Source of the DNA: Cellulomonas sp. RIT-PI-Y
GTDB lineage: Bacteria; Actinomycetota; Actinomycetes; Actinomycetales; Cellulomonadaceae
Direction of reading: 5' to 3'
NCBI RefSeq assembly: GCF_025642745.1
Contig: NZ_JANZKP010000003.1
Coordinates: 1 to 64,000 of the forward strand
DNA length: 64,000 bases
Shown: positions 26,836 through 34,901 of the stretch, piece by piece
How the letters are laid out: every line of letters starts with the position of its first letter
How positions within the stretch are numbered: the stretch's first letter is position 1
The notes under the pieces: model-generated
Databases searched by the model: none
Told to the model about the DNA's origin: nothing
The model's input: the letters and a program-made list of their open reading frames with translations, nothing else
Translations under genes and position numbers: made by a program

Positions 26836-27318
26836 TCAGGAGGCGAGGACCTCGTCCAGGATGGCTTCGGCCTTCTCCTCCTCGGTGTGCTCGGCGAGTG
26901 CGAGCTCCGAGACCAGGATCTGCCGGGCCTTGGCGAGCATCCGCTTCTCCCCGGCGGACAGGCCGCGGTCGGCGTCCCGGCGGGAGAGGTCGCGGACGAC
27001 CTCGGCGACCTTGATCACGTCGCCGGAGGCGAGCTTCTCGAGGTTGGCCTTGTAGCGGCGCGACCAGTTGGTCGGCTCCTCGGTGTACGGCGCGCGCAGC
27101 ACCTCGAAGACCTTGTCCAGGCCTTCCTGGCCGACCACGTCACGCACACCCACGAGGTCGACGTTCTCCGCCGGGACCTCGATGGTCAGATCGCCCTGCG
27201 CGACCTTCAGCTTGAGGTAGATCTTGTCCTCACCGCGGATGGTCCTGGTCTTGATCTCCTCGATCAACGCTGCCCCATGGTGCGGGTAGACAACGGTCTC
27301 CCCAACAGTGAAAGTCAT
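26836..27318 (-). CDS. carD: CarD-family RNA polymerase-binding regulator
   Basis: Stabilises the RNA polymerase open complex, mainly at rRNA and housekeeping promoters. It has 160 residues: an RNA-polymerase-interacting Tudor-like domain ([15 protein letters not shown]) and a helical DNA-binding domain ([19 protein letters not shown]). The tryptophan in TNWSRR matches the CarD residue that wedges into the bubble. The ATG was chosen by family length. It heads ispD-ispF as in Mycobacterium tuberculosis. Confidence 0.96.
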   Translation of the reverse strand: MTFTVGETVVYPHHGAALIEEIKTRTIRGEDKIYLKLKVAQGDLTIEVPAENVDLVGVRDVVGQEGLDKVFEVLRAPYTEEPTNWSRRYKANLEKLASGDVIKVAEVVRDLSRRDADRGLSAGEKRMLAKARQILVSELALAEHTEEEKAEAILDEVLAS

Positions 27319-27346
27319 CTGGAGGTGTCCCCTTTCGCGGATGCCC

Positions 27347-27352
27347 ATCTTA
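27347..27352 (-). promoter_or_regulatory. Extended -10 box of carD
   Basis: TAAGAT preceded by TGG (TGn extension) on the minus strand, about 28 nt upstream of the carD ATG. No good -35 is visible. Confidence 0.5.
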
Positions 27353-27594
27353 CCACGTGAAAACGGGCAGACTTCGTGAAGATTGCCGACGGTCAGCGGC
27401 GTTTGCGCAGGTCAGAGCGTTGGCGCTCGAACGGGTCCCGCGACACGCGTGTGTCCGGGTCCCGCGGCGGGGCTGGCGTGACTAGAGTCCGAACGGGATC
27501 GTCGCGTCCCATCGGCAGCGCGAGGAAGAGTGCGCTGACCTGCGAGGACGCGCCGTGTTCTGACGGCGGGTCACCTCGATCCCGCCGCGCGCCG

Positions 27595-27600
27595 TAGGCT
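27595..27600 (+). promoter_or_regulatory. -10 box of the LpqE-like gene
   Basis: TAGGCT 36 nt upstream of the GTG start, leaving a short leader that contains CAGGGAG. Confidence 0.45.
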
Positions 27601-27636
27601 CTGAGGGCCGACGCCGATCCACTCCAGGGAGCCATC

Positions 27637-28131
27637 GTGGCCCGCAGCCGCCAGTCCACCCTCCGCCGCGCCTCCGCCGTCGCGGCCGTCGCCCTAGCCG
27701 CCGCACTGTCCGGCTGCTCGGTGACCAACCAGATCACCTCGCAGCTGGAGTACGACGCCTCGGACGGTGTCGGCGCCGCGCTGGGCGACGTGAGCGCGGA
27801 GAACCTGCTCCTGGTCGCGGCCGCCGCCGGTGAGCCGGGTGCCCTGCAGGGTGCGCTGAGCAACGCCGGTGACCACGCCGCCCTCGTCGAGCTGTCCACC
27901 GCGGACGACTCCACCACCGTCCGCGTCCCGGCGGGCGCGACCGTGCTGCTCGGCGGGTCCGAGGGCGAGGAGGTGCTCCTGGTCACCCCGGACGCCCCCG
28001 GCGCCACCACCGACCTGACCGTCGCCACCAGCGCCGCCGGCCAGGAGACCCTGCCGGTGCCGGTGCTCGACGGCACCCTGCCCGAGTACACCGACCTGGT
28101 GCCCGAGCCCGAGGCGTCCCCGGAGTCCTGA
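27637..28131 (+). CDS. LpqE-like lipoprotein
   Basis: 164-residue exported lipoprotein. A basic start and hydrophobic stretch end in the lipobox LSGC with Cys27 as lipid anchor. The mature part has the CSVTNQITSQ opening and immunoglobulin-like beta-rich sequence (VRVPAGATVLLGG). Its position, divergent from carD, is the same as lpqE beside carD in M. tuberculosis. The molecular function of that family is not established. The GTG start has GGGAG upstream and a hairpin terminator follows. Confidence 0.8.
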   Translation: MARSRQSTLRRASAVAAVALAAALSGCSVTNQITSQLEYDASDGVGAALGDVSAENLLLVAAAAGEPGALQGALSNAGDHAALVELSTADDSTTVRVPAGATVLLGGSEGEEVLLVTPDAPGATTDLTVATSAAGQETLPVPVLDGTLPEYTDLVPEPEASPES

Positions 28132-28161
28132 CCCGCGCCGCACTGCTCACCCGCACCGCGC

Positions 28162-28192
28162 ACGGCCCGGCACCCCGAGGGTGCCGGGCCGT
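28162..28192 (+). terminator. Terminator of the LpqE-like gene
   Basis: A 14-bp perfect stem (ACGGCCCGGCACCC) with a 3-nt loop, 30 nt past the stop codon. Confidence 0.8.
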
Positions 28193-28340
28193 TCCGCGCC
28201 TGTTGCGGGCCCACCAGGTGCGCCCGGTTCCCACGGTCCCCGGGTCCCCGGTTCGCCGGTTCGCCGGTTCGCCTTGATCCTCGGTTCGCCGGGTCGCCCT
28301 GGTCCCCGGGTCACTGGCTCTCCCAGGCCCCGTGCCCGCA

Positions 28341-28393
28341 GCCGAGGTCGGCAGTCCGCACCAGAATCGGCCCGGCGAACTGCCGACGTCGGC
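28341..28393. repeat. 53-bp nested-palindrome element, copy A
   Basis: The left arm GCCGAGGTCGGCAGTCCGC and right arm GGCGAACTGCCGACGTCGGC form a long imperfect hairpin (17 of 20 positions), and each arm is itself palindromic around TCGG/CCGA. Copy B at 60996-61048 has the same length and arm spacing. Confidence 0.75.
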
Positions 28394-28396
28394 GCC

Positions 28397-28431
28397 AACT
28401 GCCGACATCGGTGGCAGCTGCCGAGTTCGGT
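28397..28431. repeat. Extra 16-nt half-units following copy A
   Basis: AACTGCCGACATCGGT (28397) and AGCTGCCGAGTTCGGT (28416) repeat the right arm of the 53-bp element at an exact 19-nt period (arm centres 28387, 28406, 28425). Confidence 0.65.
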
Positions 28432-28616
28432 ACCTCCGCCGCGACGTCGGTCTCTCGGGTACCGATCTGGGCACCGATGTACCGAACTGGTGCTGGAGCG
28501 CCGGGCTGGGCTGGGCTGAGCCAGAGCTGGACGCACCAGAGCCGAGCCGCAGCAGAGCCGGGCGCACCAGAGCCGAGCGAACCCGGGCGCACGGGCGGCG
28601 GGGCCGCCGGTGCCGA

Positions 28617-29396
28617 TCAGCCGAAGCGGCCGGAGATGTAGTCCTCGGTGGCCCGCTCGCGCGGGGAGGAGAACATGGTCGCGGTGTCGTCGATCTCGAT
28701 CAGGCGCCCCGGCTCACCGGTCCCGGCGATGGTGAAGAACGCGGTCTTCTCCGACACTCGTGCAGCCTGCTGCATGTTGTGGGTGACGATCACGATCGTG
28801 TAGTCGTTCTTGAGCTCGGCGATCAGGTCCTCGATCGCCAGGGTGGAGATCGGGTCCAGCGCGGAGCAGGGCTCGTCCATCAGCAGCACCTGCGGCTTCA
28901 CCGCGATGGCGCGGGCGATGCAGAGCCGCTGCTGCTGGCCACCGGACAGGCCCGAGCCCGGCCGGTCCAGGCGGTCCTTGACCTCGTTCCACAGGTTGGC
29001 GCCGCGCAGCGACTGCTCCACCAGGTCGTTGGCCTCGGACTTGGAGATCCGGCGGTTGTTCAGCCGGATGCCCGCGAGCACGTTCTCCGCGATGGACATG
29101 GTGGGGAACGGGTTCGGCCGTTGGAACACCATGCCGACCTGGCGGCGGACGGCCACCGGGTCGATGTCCGAGCCGTACAGGTCCACGCCCTCGACGGCGA
29201 CGGTGCCCTCGACCCGGGCGCCGGGGATCACCTCGTGCATCCGGTTGAGGGTGCGCAGGTAGGTGGACTTGCCGCAGCCGGACGGGCCGATGAACGCGGT
29301 CACCGAGCGGGGCTCGATGGTCATGTTCACGTCGGCCACGGCGCGGAAGGCGCCGTAGAAGATGTTCAGGTCCTTGACGTCGATGCGCTGTGCCAT
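28617..29396 (-). CDS. pstB: Phosphate ABC transporter ATPase
   Basis: Energises high-affinity phosphate import. The 259-residue subunit has Walker [10 protein letters not shown], the PstB-type FQRPNPFP Q-loop, signature LSGGQQQRL, Walker [14 protein letters not shown] and switch His in VTHNMQQA. It is the last gene of pstSCAB, 37 nt after pstA, with AAGGA before the ATG. The palindrome-rich gap follows its stop codon. Confidence 0.97.
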   Translation of the reverse strand: MAQRIDVKDLNIFYGAFRAVADVNMTIEPRSVTAFIGPSGCGKSTYLRTLNRMHEVIPGARVEGTVAVEGVDLYGSDIDPVAVRRQVGMVFQRPNPFPTMSIAENVLAGIRLNNRRISKSEANDLVEQSLRGANLWNEVKDRLDRPGSGLSGGQQQRLCIARAIAVKPQVLLMDEPCSALDPISTLAIEDLIAELKNDYTIVIVTHNMQQAARVSEKTAFFTIAGTGEPGRLIEIDDTATMFSSPRERATEDYISGRFG

Positions 29397-29433
29397 CGGA
29401 GTTGTCCTTCGGGGAGAGGTCGGGGCTGGCGGG

Positions 29434-30381
29434 TCAGCGGATCTTCGGGGCGAAGAACCGGGTCACCAGCCGGCCGATCAGGTTGAGCAGCATGACGATC
29501 AGGAACAGGGTCAGTGCGGCCGCCCAGGCCCGCTGCACGGTGATGTCGGCGATGCAGGACGTGTCTCCCGGCGAGCAGGACACCAATCCTTGCGCGTACT
29601 GCCGGTAGACGTACACCGGCAGGGTCATCATCCGACCGTCGAACAGGTTGAAGTTGATCGAGTCGACGACGCCCACGGTCAGCAGCAGCGGTGCGGTCTC
29701 CCCGATCACGCGGGCGATCGCCAGCATGACACCGGTGGTCAGGCCGGCCACCGAGGTGCGCAGCACCACCTTGACGATGGTCAGCCAGCGCGGCACGCCC
29801 AGGGCGAGCGAGGCCTCGCGCAGCTCGTTGGGCACCAGACGGAGCATCTCCTCCGAGGAGCGCACCACCACCGGGATCATCAGCACCGACAGCGCGACCG
29901 AGCCGATCGCGCCCATCTTGGCGCCCGGGCCGAGCAGCAGCGCGAACAGCGCGTAGGCGAACAGACCGGCGACGATCGACGGGATGCCGGTCATCACGTC
30001 GACCAGGAAGGTGATCAGCTTGGACAGCGGACGGCCGCCGCCGTACTCGACCAGGTAGATCGCGGTGAGCAGACCGATCGGCACCGAGATCAACGCAGCG
30101 AACAGCGTGATCTCCACCGTGCCGACGATCGCGTGGTAGATGCCGCCTGCGTCCATCCCGCCGAACACGCCACGCATGGAGTGCAGCAGGAAGTAGCCGT
30201 CCAGGCGGCCGATGCCCTTGGACACCACGGTCCAGGTGAGCGAGATCAGCGGGATCATCGTGACGACGAACGCGCTGGTGATCAGCGTCCGCATCAGGAT
30301 GTCCGTGCGGCGCCGCCGCGGGTCGGTGGTGCGCAGCAGCTCGTCCAGGGACGGCTGCGGGGTCCGGGTCACAGTGGCCAT
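29434..30381 (-). CDS. pstA: Phosphate ABC transporter permease
   Basis: One of the two membrane subunits of the Pst importer. It has 315 residues and six main helices; the cytoplasmic EAA loop reads [20 protein letters not shown], the site that contacts PstB. It starts one base past the pstC stop, so the two permeases are translated together. A C-terminal loop contains two cysteines ([13 protein letters not shown]), which would be exported. Confidence 0.96.
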   Translation of the reverse strand: MATVTRTPQPSLDELLRTTDPRRRRTDILMRTLITSAFVVTMIPLISLTWTVVSKGIGRLDGYFLLHSMRGVFGGMDAGGIYHAIVGTVEITLFAALISVPIGLLTAIYLVEYGGGRPLSKLITFLVDVMTGIPSIVAGLFAYALFALLLGPGAKMGAIGSVALSVLMIPVVVRSSEEMLRLVPNELREASLALGVPRWLTIVKVVLRTSVAGLTTGVMLAIARVIGETAPLLLTVGVVDSINFNLFDGRMMTLPVYVYRQYAQGLVSCSPGDTSCIADITVQRAWAAALTLFLIVMLLNLIGRLVTRFFAPKIR

Positions 30382-30382
30382 G

Positions 30383-31393
30383 TCAGTTCGCCCCCGAGAA
30401 GTCCTTGCGCCGCGCCACGATCGCGCGGGCGGCCATGTTCACGGCCAGGGTGATGACGAACAGGGCCAGGCCGGTGGCGATCAGCGTGGCGACGCCGGTC
30501 TGGTTCGCCTCCGGGAACTGGGCCGCGATGTTCGACGCGATGGTCTGCTGCTTGCCGGCGACCAGCAGCTGGAACGAGTAGGTGAACCCGGGCGACAGGA
30601 TCATCAGCACGGCCATCGTCTCGCCCAGCGCGCGGCCGAGGCCGAGCATCGCGCCGGAGATGATGCCCGAGCGGGAGAACGGCAGGACGGCCATCCGGAT
30701 CATCTCCCAGCGGGTCGCGCCGAGGGCCAGGGCGGCCTCCTCGTGCAGGCGCGGGGTCTGCAGGAAGACCTCCCGGCAGATCGCGGTGATGATCGGCAGG
30801 ATCATCACGCCGAGCACCACGCCGACGGTGGCCATCACCCGGCCGGTGGGCGACACCGCGCCGCCGAACAGCGGGATCCAGCCCAGCCAGCGGCCGAGGA
30901 GCTCCCAGAACGGCTGGATGAACGGGCTCAGCACCAGACCGCCCCAGAGGCCGTAGACCACCGAGGGGATCGCGGCGAGCAGGTCGACGACGTAGCCCAG
31001 CGCGTTCGCGAGCCGACGCGGCGCGTAGTGCGAGATGAACAGGCCGATGCCGATGGCCAGCGGGGTGGCGATCAGCAGGGCGAGGGCCGCCGCGAGCAGT
31101 GAGCCGAAGATCATCGGCCCGACGAAGGCGATCAGGCTGCTGTCGTCGGGGAACCAGCTGATCTTCTCGGCCAGCTCCGCGGGGTCCGCGGTGATCGCGG
31201 GCAGCGCGCGGACCACCAGGAAGATGGTCACCGCGGCGAGGATGCCCAGGATCAGGATGCCGGCGCCGGTGGAGAGCCACCGGAACACCCGGCTGGCACC
31301 GCGGTCGGAGCTCTTCTGCCGCAGCCGGCGGGCGGTACGGCCGGGTGCGGAGGCGTCACCGGGGGTGACGGTCCCGGGCTGGGTGCTGGTCAC
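30383..31393 (-). CDS. pstC: Phosphate ABC transporter permease
   Basis: Second membrane subunit of the Pst importer, 336 residues with a basic 35-residue cytoplasmic N-terminus and six helices. The EAA loop is HEEAALALGATRWEMIRMAV. It lies between pstS (90 nt upstream) and pstA. Confidence 0.96.
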   Translation of the reverse strand: MTSTQPGTVTPGDASAPGRTARRLRQKSSDRGASRVFRWLSTGAGILILGILAAVTIFLVVRALPAITADPAELAEKISWFPDDSSLIAFVGPMIFGSLLAAALALLIATPLAIGIGLFISHYAPRRLANALGYVVDLLAAIPSVVYGLWGGLVLSPFIQPFWELLGRWLGWIPLFGGAVSPTGRVMATVGVVLGVMILPIITAICREVFLQTPRLHEEAALALGATRWEMIRMAVLPFSRSGIISGAMLGLGRALGETMAVLMILSPGFTYSFQLLVAGKQQTIASNIAAQFPEANQTGVATLIATGLALFVITLAVNMAARAIVARRKDFSGAN

Positions 31394-31483
31394 TCGATCT
31401 CCATCACGGATGGCAGGGGGTTCGCGCCGACGGCCGGTCCGCCTGCACGGGGCAGACGGACCGGCCGGGCAGGGCGACTGACG

Positions 31484-32602
31484 TCAGGACGCCAGCTCGA
31501 TCGCGTCGATCGACGCCTGGACGTCGGTGCGCAGCGCGTCCGAGATCGGGGCGGAACCCGCGGCCGACTCGGAGGCGGACTGACCCTCGGCCGAGGCCAC
31601 GTAGGTCAGGAAGGCCTGGACCTTGTCCACGTCCTCCTGGCTGTCGTAGGACTGGCAGGCGACCAGGTAGGACACCAGGATCATCGGGTAGGCGCCCGAC
31701 TCGGTGGTCTCGCGGTCGATGTCGATCACGATGTCGCCCTCGGCGCGGGCGTCGTCACGCGGGGAGGCGTCCAGCGCGGCGGCGGCACCCTCCTCGGACG
31801 GGGCGGCCCACTCGTCGCCGACCTGGATGGAGACCAGGCCCAGGTCGCCGGCCTTGGAGAAGTCGGCGTAGCCGATGGTGCCGTTGCCGCCCTGGACGGC
31901 CTGGATCAGACCGGAGGTCTGCGCGCCGGACTCGCCACCGTCGATCGGCCAGTCACCCGAGGCCTCGTCGGCCCAGGCGCCACCGGACGCCTTGGCCAGG
32001 TAGTCGGTGAAGTTCTTGGTGGTGCCCGACTCGTCGGAACGGTGCACCGGGGTGATCGCGGTGTCCGGCAGGTCGGCGTCCGGGTTCTCCGCGACGATCG
32101 CCGGGTCGTTCCAGGTGGTGATGGTGCCGTTGAAGACGTTCGCGATGGTGGCGGCGGACATGTTCAGGCTGTCCACGCCCTCCAGGTTGAAGACGACCGC
32201 GATCGGGGAGACGTAGACCGGCAGGTCCACCGCACCGGCGCCGAAGCACCGGTCCTGGGCCTGGGTCAGCTCCTCATCGGTGAGCGCCGAGTCGGTGCCG
32301 GCGAACTGGACGGAGCCGTCCAGGAACGCGGTACGACCGCCACCGGAGCCGACCGGGTCGTAGGAGACGGTGACGTCCGGGTTCTGGCTCTGGAAGCCGG
32401 CACGCCAGGCCTCCATCGCGGACTCCTGGGACGAGGCGCCGGAGCCGTTGAGCTCGCCGCTGAGGCTGCTCGCGGGGGCGTCGCCGGAACCGGAGGTGCT
32501 GGTGGTGTCCTCACCCGTCGCGTTGTCGGAGCCGCATGCCGCCAGGGAGAGGGCCAGCACGCCGGCGAGGGCGAGCGCGCCCGTTCCGCGGTTGAGCTTC
32601 AC
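31484..32602 (-). CDS. pstS: Phosphate-binding lipoprotein
   Basis: Captures phosphate outside the membrane for PstCAB. It has 372 residues, a lipobox LAAC with lipidated Cys23, then a Ser/Thr/Gly linker. Ligand residues are recognisable in GSGASSQ, FAGTDSAL and HRSDESGTTKNF. The start is GTG with AGGACGGA upstream. Its promoter region carries two adjacent perfect 11-nt PHO-box units, and it lies downstream of regX3 on the same strand. Confidence 0.96.
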   Translation of the reverse strand: MKLNRGTGALALAGVLALSLAACGSDNATGEDTTSTSGSGDAPASSLSGELNGSGASSQESAMEAWRAGFQSQNPDVTVSYDPVGSGGGRTAFLDGSVQFAGTDSALTDEELTQAQDRCFGAGAVDLPVYVSPIAVVFNLEGVDSLNMSAATIANVFNGTITTWNDPAIVAENPDADLPDTAITPVHRSDESGTTKNFTDYLAKASGGAWADEASGDWPIDGGESGAQTSGLIQAVQGGNGTIGYADFSKAGDLGLVSIQVGDEWAAPSEEGAAAALDASPRDDARAEGDIVIDIDRETTESGAYPMILVSYLVACQSYDSQEDVDKVQAFLTYVASAEGQSASESAAGSAPISDALRTDVQASIDAIELAS

Positions 32603-32627
32603 GTTGTTCCGTCCTGTCGTGGTCTGC

Positions 32628-32646
32628 GCGCACCCTGATGGTGCGC
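32628..32646 (-). other. Small hairpin in the pstS leader
   Basis: GCGCACC-5 nt-GGTGCGC lies between the predicted pstS -10 (TAGCGT, 32658-32663) and the start codon. A regulatory role is possible but unsupported. Confidence 0.35.
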
Positions 32647-32690
32647 GGCCGAGCACGACGCTAGGAGCCGCAGGTGACCGGGCACTCCGC

Positions 32691-32712
32691 CCTGGGTGAA
32701 CCCGGGGTGAAC
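32691..32712 (-). promoter_or_regulatory. PHO box of pstS
   Basis: On the minus strand GTTCACCCCGG is followed directly by GTTCACCCAGG, two 11-nt direct-repeat units matching the actinobacterial PhoP/RegX3 site. It lies about 28 nt upstream of a TAGCGT -10 box, suited to activation under phosphate starvation. Confidence 0.8.
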
Positions 32713-32772
32713 GACGGTTCAACACTCGTCGGCGGGGGTGCGGCGTGGCTCACCCCGGCGGCGGCCCGCGCC

Positions 32773-32794
32773 GTTCACCCGGCGTTCAGGCCCC
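32773..32794 (+). promoter_or_regulatory. Second PHO-box-like repeat, opposite orientation
   Basis: GTTCACCCGGC followed by GTTCAGGCCCC at exact 11-nt spacing on the plus strand, just past the regX3 stop codon. It may be an upstream site for pstS or relate to antisense transcription into regX3. Confidence 0.5.
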
Positions 32795-32803
32795 GGCGAC
32801 GGT

Positions 32804-33520
32804 TCAGACGGCGGCCCGTGCGTCGTCGCTCAGCTTGTAGCCCAGCCCACGGACGGTCAGCAGCAGCACCGGGTTGCCCGGGTCGGACTCGATCTTGGCC
32901 CGGACCCGCTTGACGTGGACGTCCAGGGTCTTGGTGTCGCCGACGTAGTCGGTGCCCCACACCCGGTCGATCAGCTGGGAGCGGGTCAGCACCCGGCCCG
33001 CGTTGCGCAGCAGCAGCTCGAGCAGCTCGAACTCCTTCAGCGGGAACGCCACCGGCTCGTCGTTCACCGTCACGACGTGTCGCTCCACGTCCATCCGGAC
33101 CGGCCCGGAGACCAGGATGTTGTCGTCGTCCTCGTCGTCGACCTGCGGGCCGCCGGACACCCGGCGACGCAGCACGGCGCGCACCCGGGCCAGCAGCTCG
33201 CGGGAGGAGTAGGGCTTGGTGACGTAGTCGTCGGCGCCGAGCTCCAGGCCGACCACCTTGTCGATCTCCGAGTCCTTGGCGGTCAGCATGATCACCGGGA
33301 CGTCCGAGGTCTGCCGGATGTGGCGGCACACCTCGGTGCCGGACATCCCGGGCAGCATGAGGTCCAGCAGTACGAGGTCGACGCTCTCGCCGCCGTCGAA
33401 GATCTCCACCGCCTCCGTGCCGGTCGCGGCCGTGGCCACCTGGTAGCCCTCACGGGTCAGCAGGTAGGTCAGCGGGTCGCGGTACGACTCCTCGTCCTCC
33501 ACGAGCAGGATGCGGGTCAC
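32804..33520 (-). CDS. regX3: Phosphate-responsive response regulator
   Basis: OmpR/PhoB-type DNA-binding regulator of 238 residues. The receiver domain (1-120) has the acidic pair Glu8/Asp9, phospho-acceptor Asp53 in VLLDLMLPG, and Lys in DDYVTKPY. The winged helix (about 140-230) ends VRGLGYKLS. The start overlaps the senX3 stop by 4 nt. Neighbours pstS, phoU, gpmA and mshA identify it with the RegX3/PhoP branch. It should bind the GTTCACC repeats beside pstS and phoU. Confidence 0.94.
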   Translation of the reverse strand: MTRILLVEDEESYRDPLTYLLTREGYQVATAATGTEAVEIFDGGESVDLVLLDLMLPGMSGTEVCRHIRQTSDVPVIMLTAKDSEIDKVVGLELGADDYVTKPYSSRELLARVRAVLRRRVSGGPQVDDEDDDNILVSGPVRMDVERHVVTVNDEPVAFPLKEFELLELLLRNAGRVLTRSQLIDRVWGTDYVGDTKTLDVHVKRVRAKIESDPGNPVLLLTVRGLGYKLSDDARAAV

Positions 33521-34707
33521 AGGCTCAGGCCTTTCGGTTCGCCGTCGAGGGCACGCTCGTGCGCCTCGACCTCTTCGGGTGAAGCCGCCCGGGGCAGGCG
33601 GATGGTGAAGGTGGAGCCACGGCCGGGCTGCGACCAGACCTGGACGTCGCCGCCGTGGTCCGCGGCGACGTGCTTGACGATGGACAGCCCCAGACCGGTG
33701 CCGCCGGTCTCCCGGCTGCGGGCCGGGTCGACCCGGTAGAACCGCTCGAACACCCGGTCCTGCTCCTCGGTGGGGATGCCGATGCCCTGGTCCACCACCG
33801 CGATCTCGACCAGGCCGTCGTGGCTGCGCACCCCGACACCGACATGGGTGCCGGGCTGGGAGTAGGAGACCGCGTTGTCCAGCAGGTTCCGCACCGCCTG
33901 CACCAGCATGGTCGGGTCACCGAAGACCTGCGCGCCGCTGACCCCGCCGACGTCGAGGTCGATCTGCTTGGCGAGCGCGCCGGTCCGCGCCCGGTCGACC
34001 GCCTCGGTGACCACCGAGTCGACGTCGATCACCTGGATCTCCTGCAGCGCACCGGCGACCTGGAGCCGGGACAGCTCGAGGATCTCGTGCACCAGGGCGG
34101 ACAGCCGCTGGGACTCGCTGATCATCCGGCCGGCGAACCGGCGGACCGCCTCCGGGTCCTCGGCCGCATCCTGCACCGTCTCGGCCAGCAGCGAGATCGC
34201 GCCGACCGGGGTCTTCAGCTCGTGGGACACGTTCACCACGAAGTCGCGCCGGATCGCCTCCAGCCGGCGGGCCTGGGTGCGGTCCTCCGCCAGCACCAGC
34301 AGCTGGTCCGGGCCGACCTGCGCCACCCGGACCTGCAGCATCAGGGTGCCGGGGCCGAGCGGTCCGCGCGGCAGCTCCAGCTCCTCGTCCCGGATCACCC
34401 CGGTCCGGCGGACGTCGGCGATCAGGTCCTGGACCGCGGCGTGCACGATCTGGCCGTCCCGCACCACCCCGTAGGCGTAGGCGGGCGGGCTCGCCCGGAC
34501 CACCCGGTCCTCGTCGTCGAGCACCACGGCGGCGGAACGCAGCACGGCGAGCACCCGCACCACCCCGTCGTCCAGCTCCGGCGCGGGCTGCTCCGGCACG
34601 GTGCGCTGCACGCGCTCGCTCCACCGGAACGCGAACGTGGCCCCCACGCCGACCAGCAGTCCGAGACCGCCGGCAGCGAGCAGCATCAGCCCAGTCAGAC
34701 CCTCCAC
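33517..34707 (-). CDS. senX3: Phosphate-sensing histidine kinase
   Basis: 396-residue membrane kinase partner of RegX3. One or two N-terminal helices (about 5-27) are followed by a PAS-like region and a dimerisation domain with His162 in NVSHELKTP. The ATP-binding domain has N-box NLLDNAVSYS, VVDQGIGIP and GGTGLGLSIVKH. Start is a GTG 7 nt behind TACGCT (leaderless). It is divergent from phoU, whose product relays Pst transporter status to such kinases. Confidence 0.93.
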   Translation of the reverse strand: MEGLTGLMLLAAGGLGLLVGVGATFAFRWSERVQRTVPEQPAPELDDGVVRVLAVLRSAAVVLDDEDRVVRASPPAYAYGVVRDGQIVHAAVQDLIADVRRTGVIRDEELELPRGPLGPGTLMLQVRVAQVGPDQLLVLAEDRTQARRLEAIRRDFVVNVSHELKTPVGAISLLAETVQDAAEDPEAVRRFAGRMISESQRLSALVHEILELSRLQVAGALQEIQVIDVDSVVTEAVDRARTGALAKQIDLDVGGVSGAQVFGDPTMLVQAVRNLLDNAVSYSQPGTHVGVGVRSHDGLVEIAVVDQGIGIPTEEQDRVFERFYRVDPARSRETGGTGLGLSIVKHVAADHGGDVQVWSQPGRGSTFTIRLPRAASPEEVEAHERALDGEPKGLSL

Positions 34708-34714
34708 GTCCGTC

Positions 34715-34720
34715 AGCGTA
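34715..34720 (-). promoter_or_regulatory. -10 box of senX3 (leaderless)
   Basis: TACGCT on the minus strand, 7 nt upstream of the GTG. Confidence 0.5.
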
Positions 34721-34779
34721 CGGGTGTGGACACCCGGGGTCGTGCGGTCGCCCGATGATCACGGGGTGGCGATGATGAG

Positions 34780-34835
34780 AGTTCATCGGCGTTCACCGGG
34801 CGGCGGGCTGGCGTTCACCTCGCCGTTCATCTGCG
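34780..34835 (+). promoter_or_regulatory. PHO-box array in the senX3/phoU gap
   Basis: GTTCA motifs begin at 34781, 34791, 34813 and 34825 (GTTCATCGGC, GTTCACCGGGC, GTTCACCTCGC, GTTCATCTGCG), roughly every 11 nt with one degenerate unit between the second and third. The array would allow RegX3 to control phoU and its own operon. Confidence 0.75.
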
Positions 34836-34901
34836 CATGGAACCGTGTGGCGTCGATCCGCGCACAGGTCTGTGCGCGCGCACGCCTGAGAGGACGCACG
34901 A

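Larger units (their letters stand above)
28132..28616. other. 485-bp gap of nested palindromes and short tandem repeats
   Basis: The only gap above 300 bp here, and no credible gene is seen. It holds, in order, the LpqE-like terminator, tandem GGTTCGCC octamers (about 28250-28305), a 53-bp palindromic element (28341-28393), further TGCCGA-type palindromes at 19-nt spacing to 28431, inverted GGTACCGA repeats (28427-28465), and a duplicated GCACCAGAGCCGAGC (about 28536-28582). The next gene, pstB, ends at its right edge. Confidence 0.75.

Noticed and set aside
28250-28600. Possible CRISPR-like repeats
   Set aside because: Units are 8-19 nt, irregular and palindromic, with no 20-40 nt spacers and no cas genes in the window.
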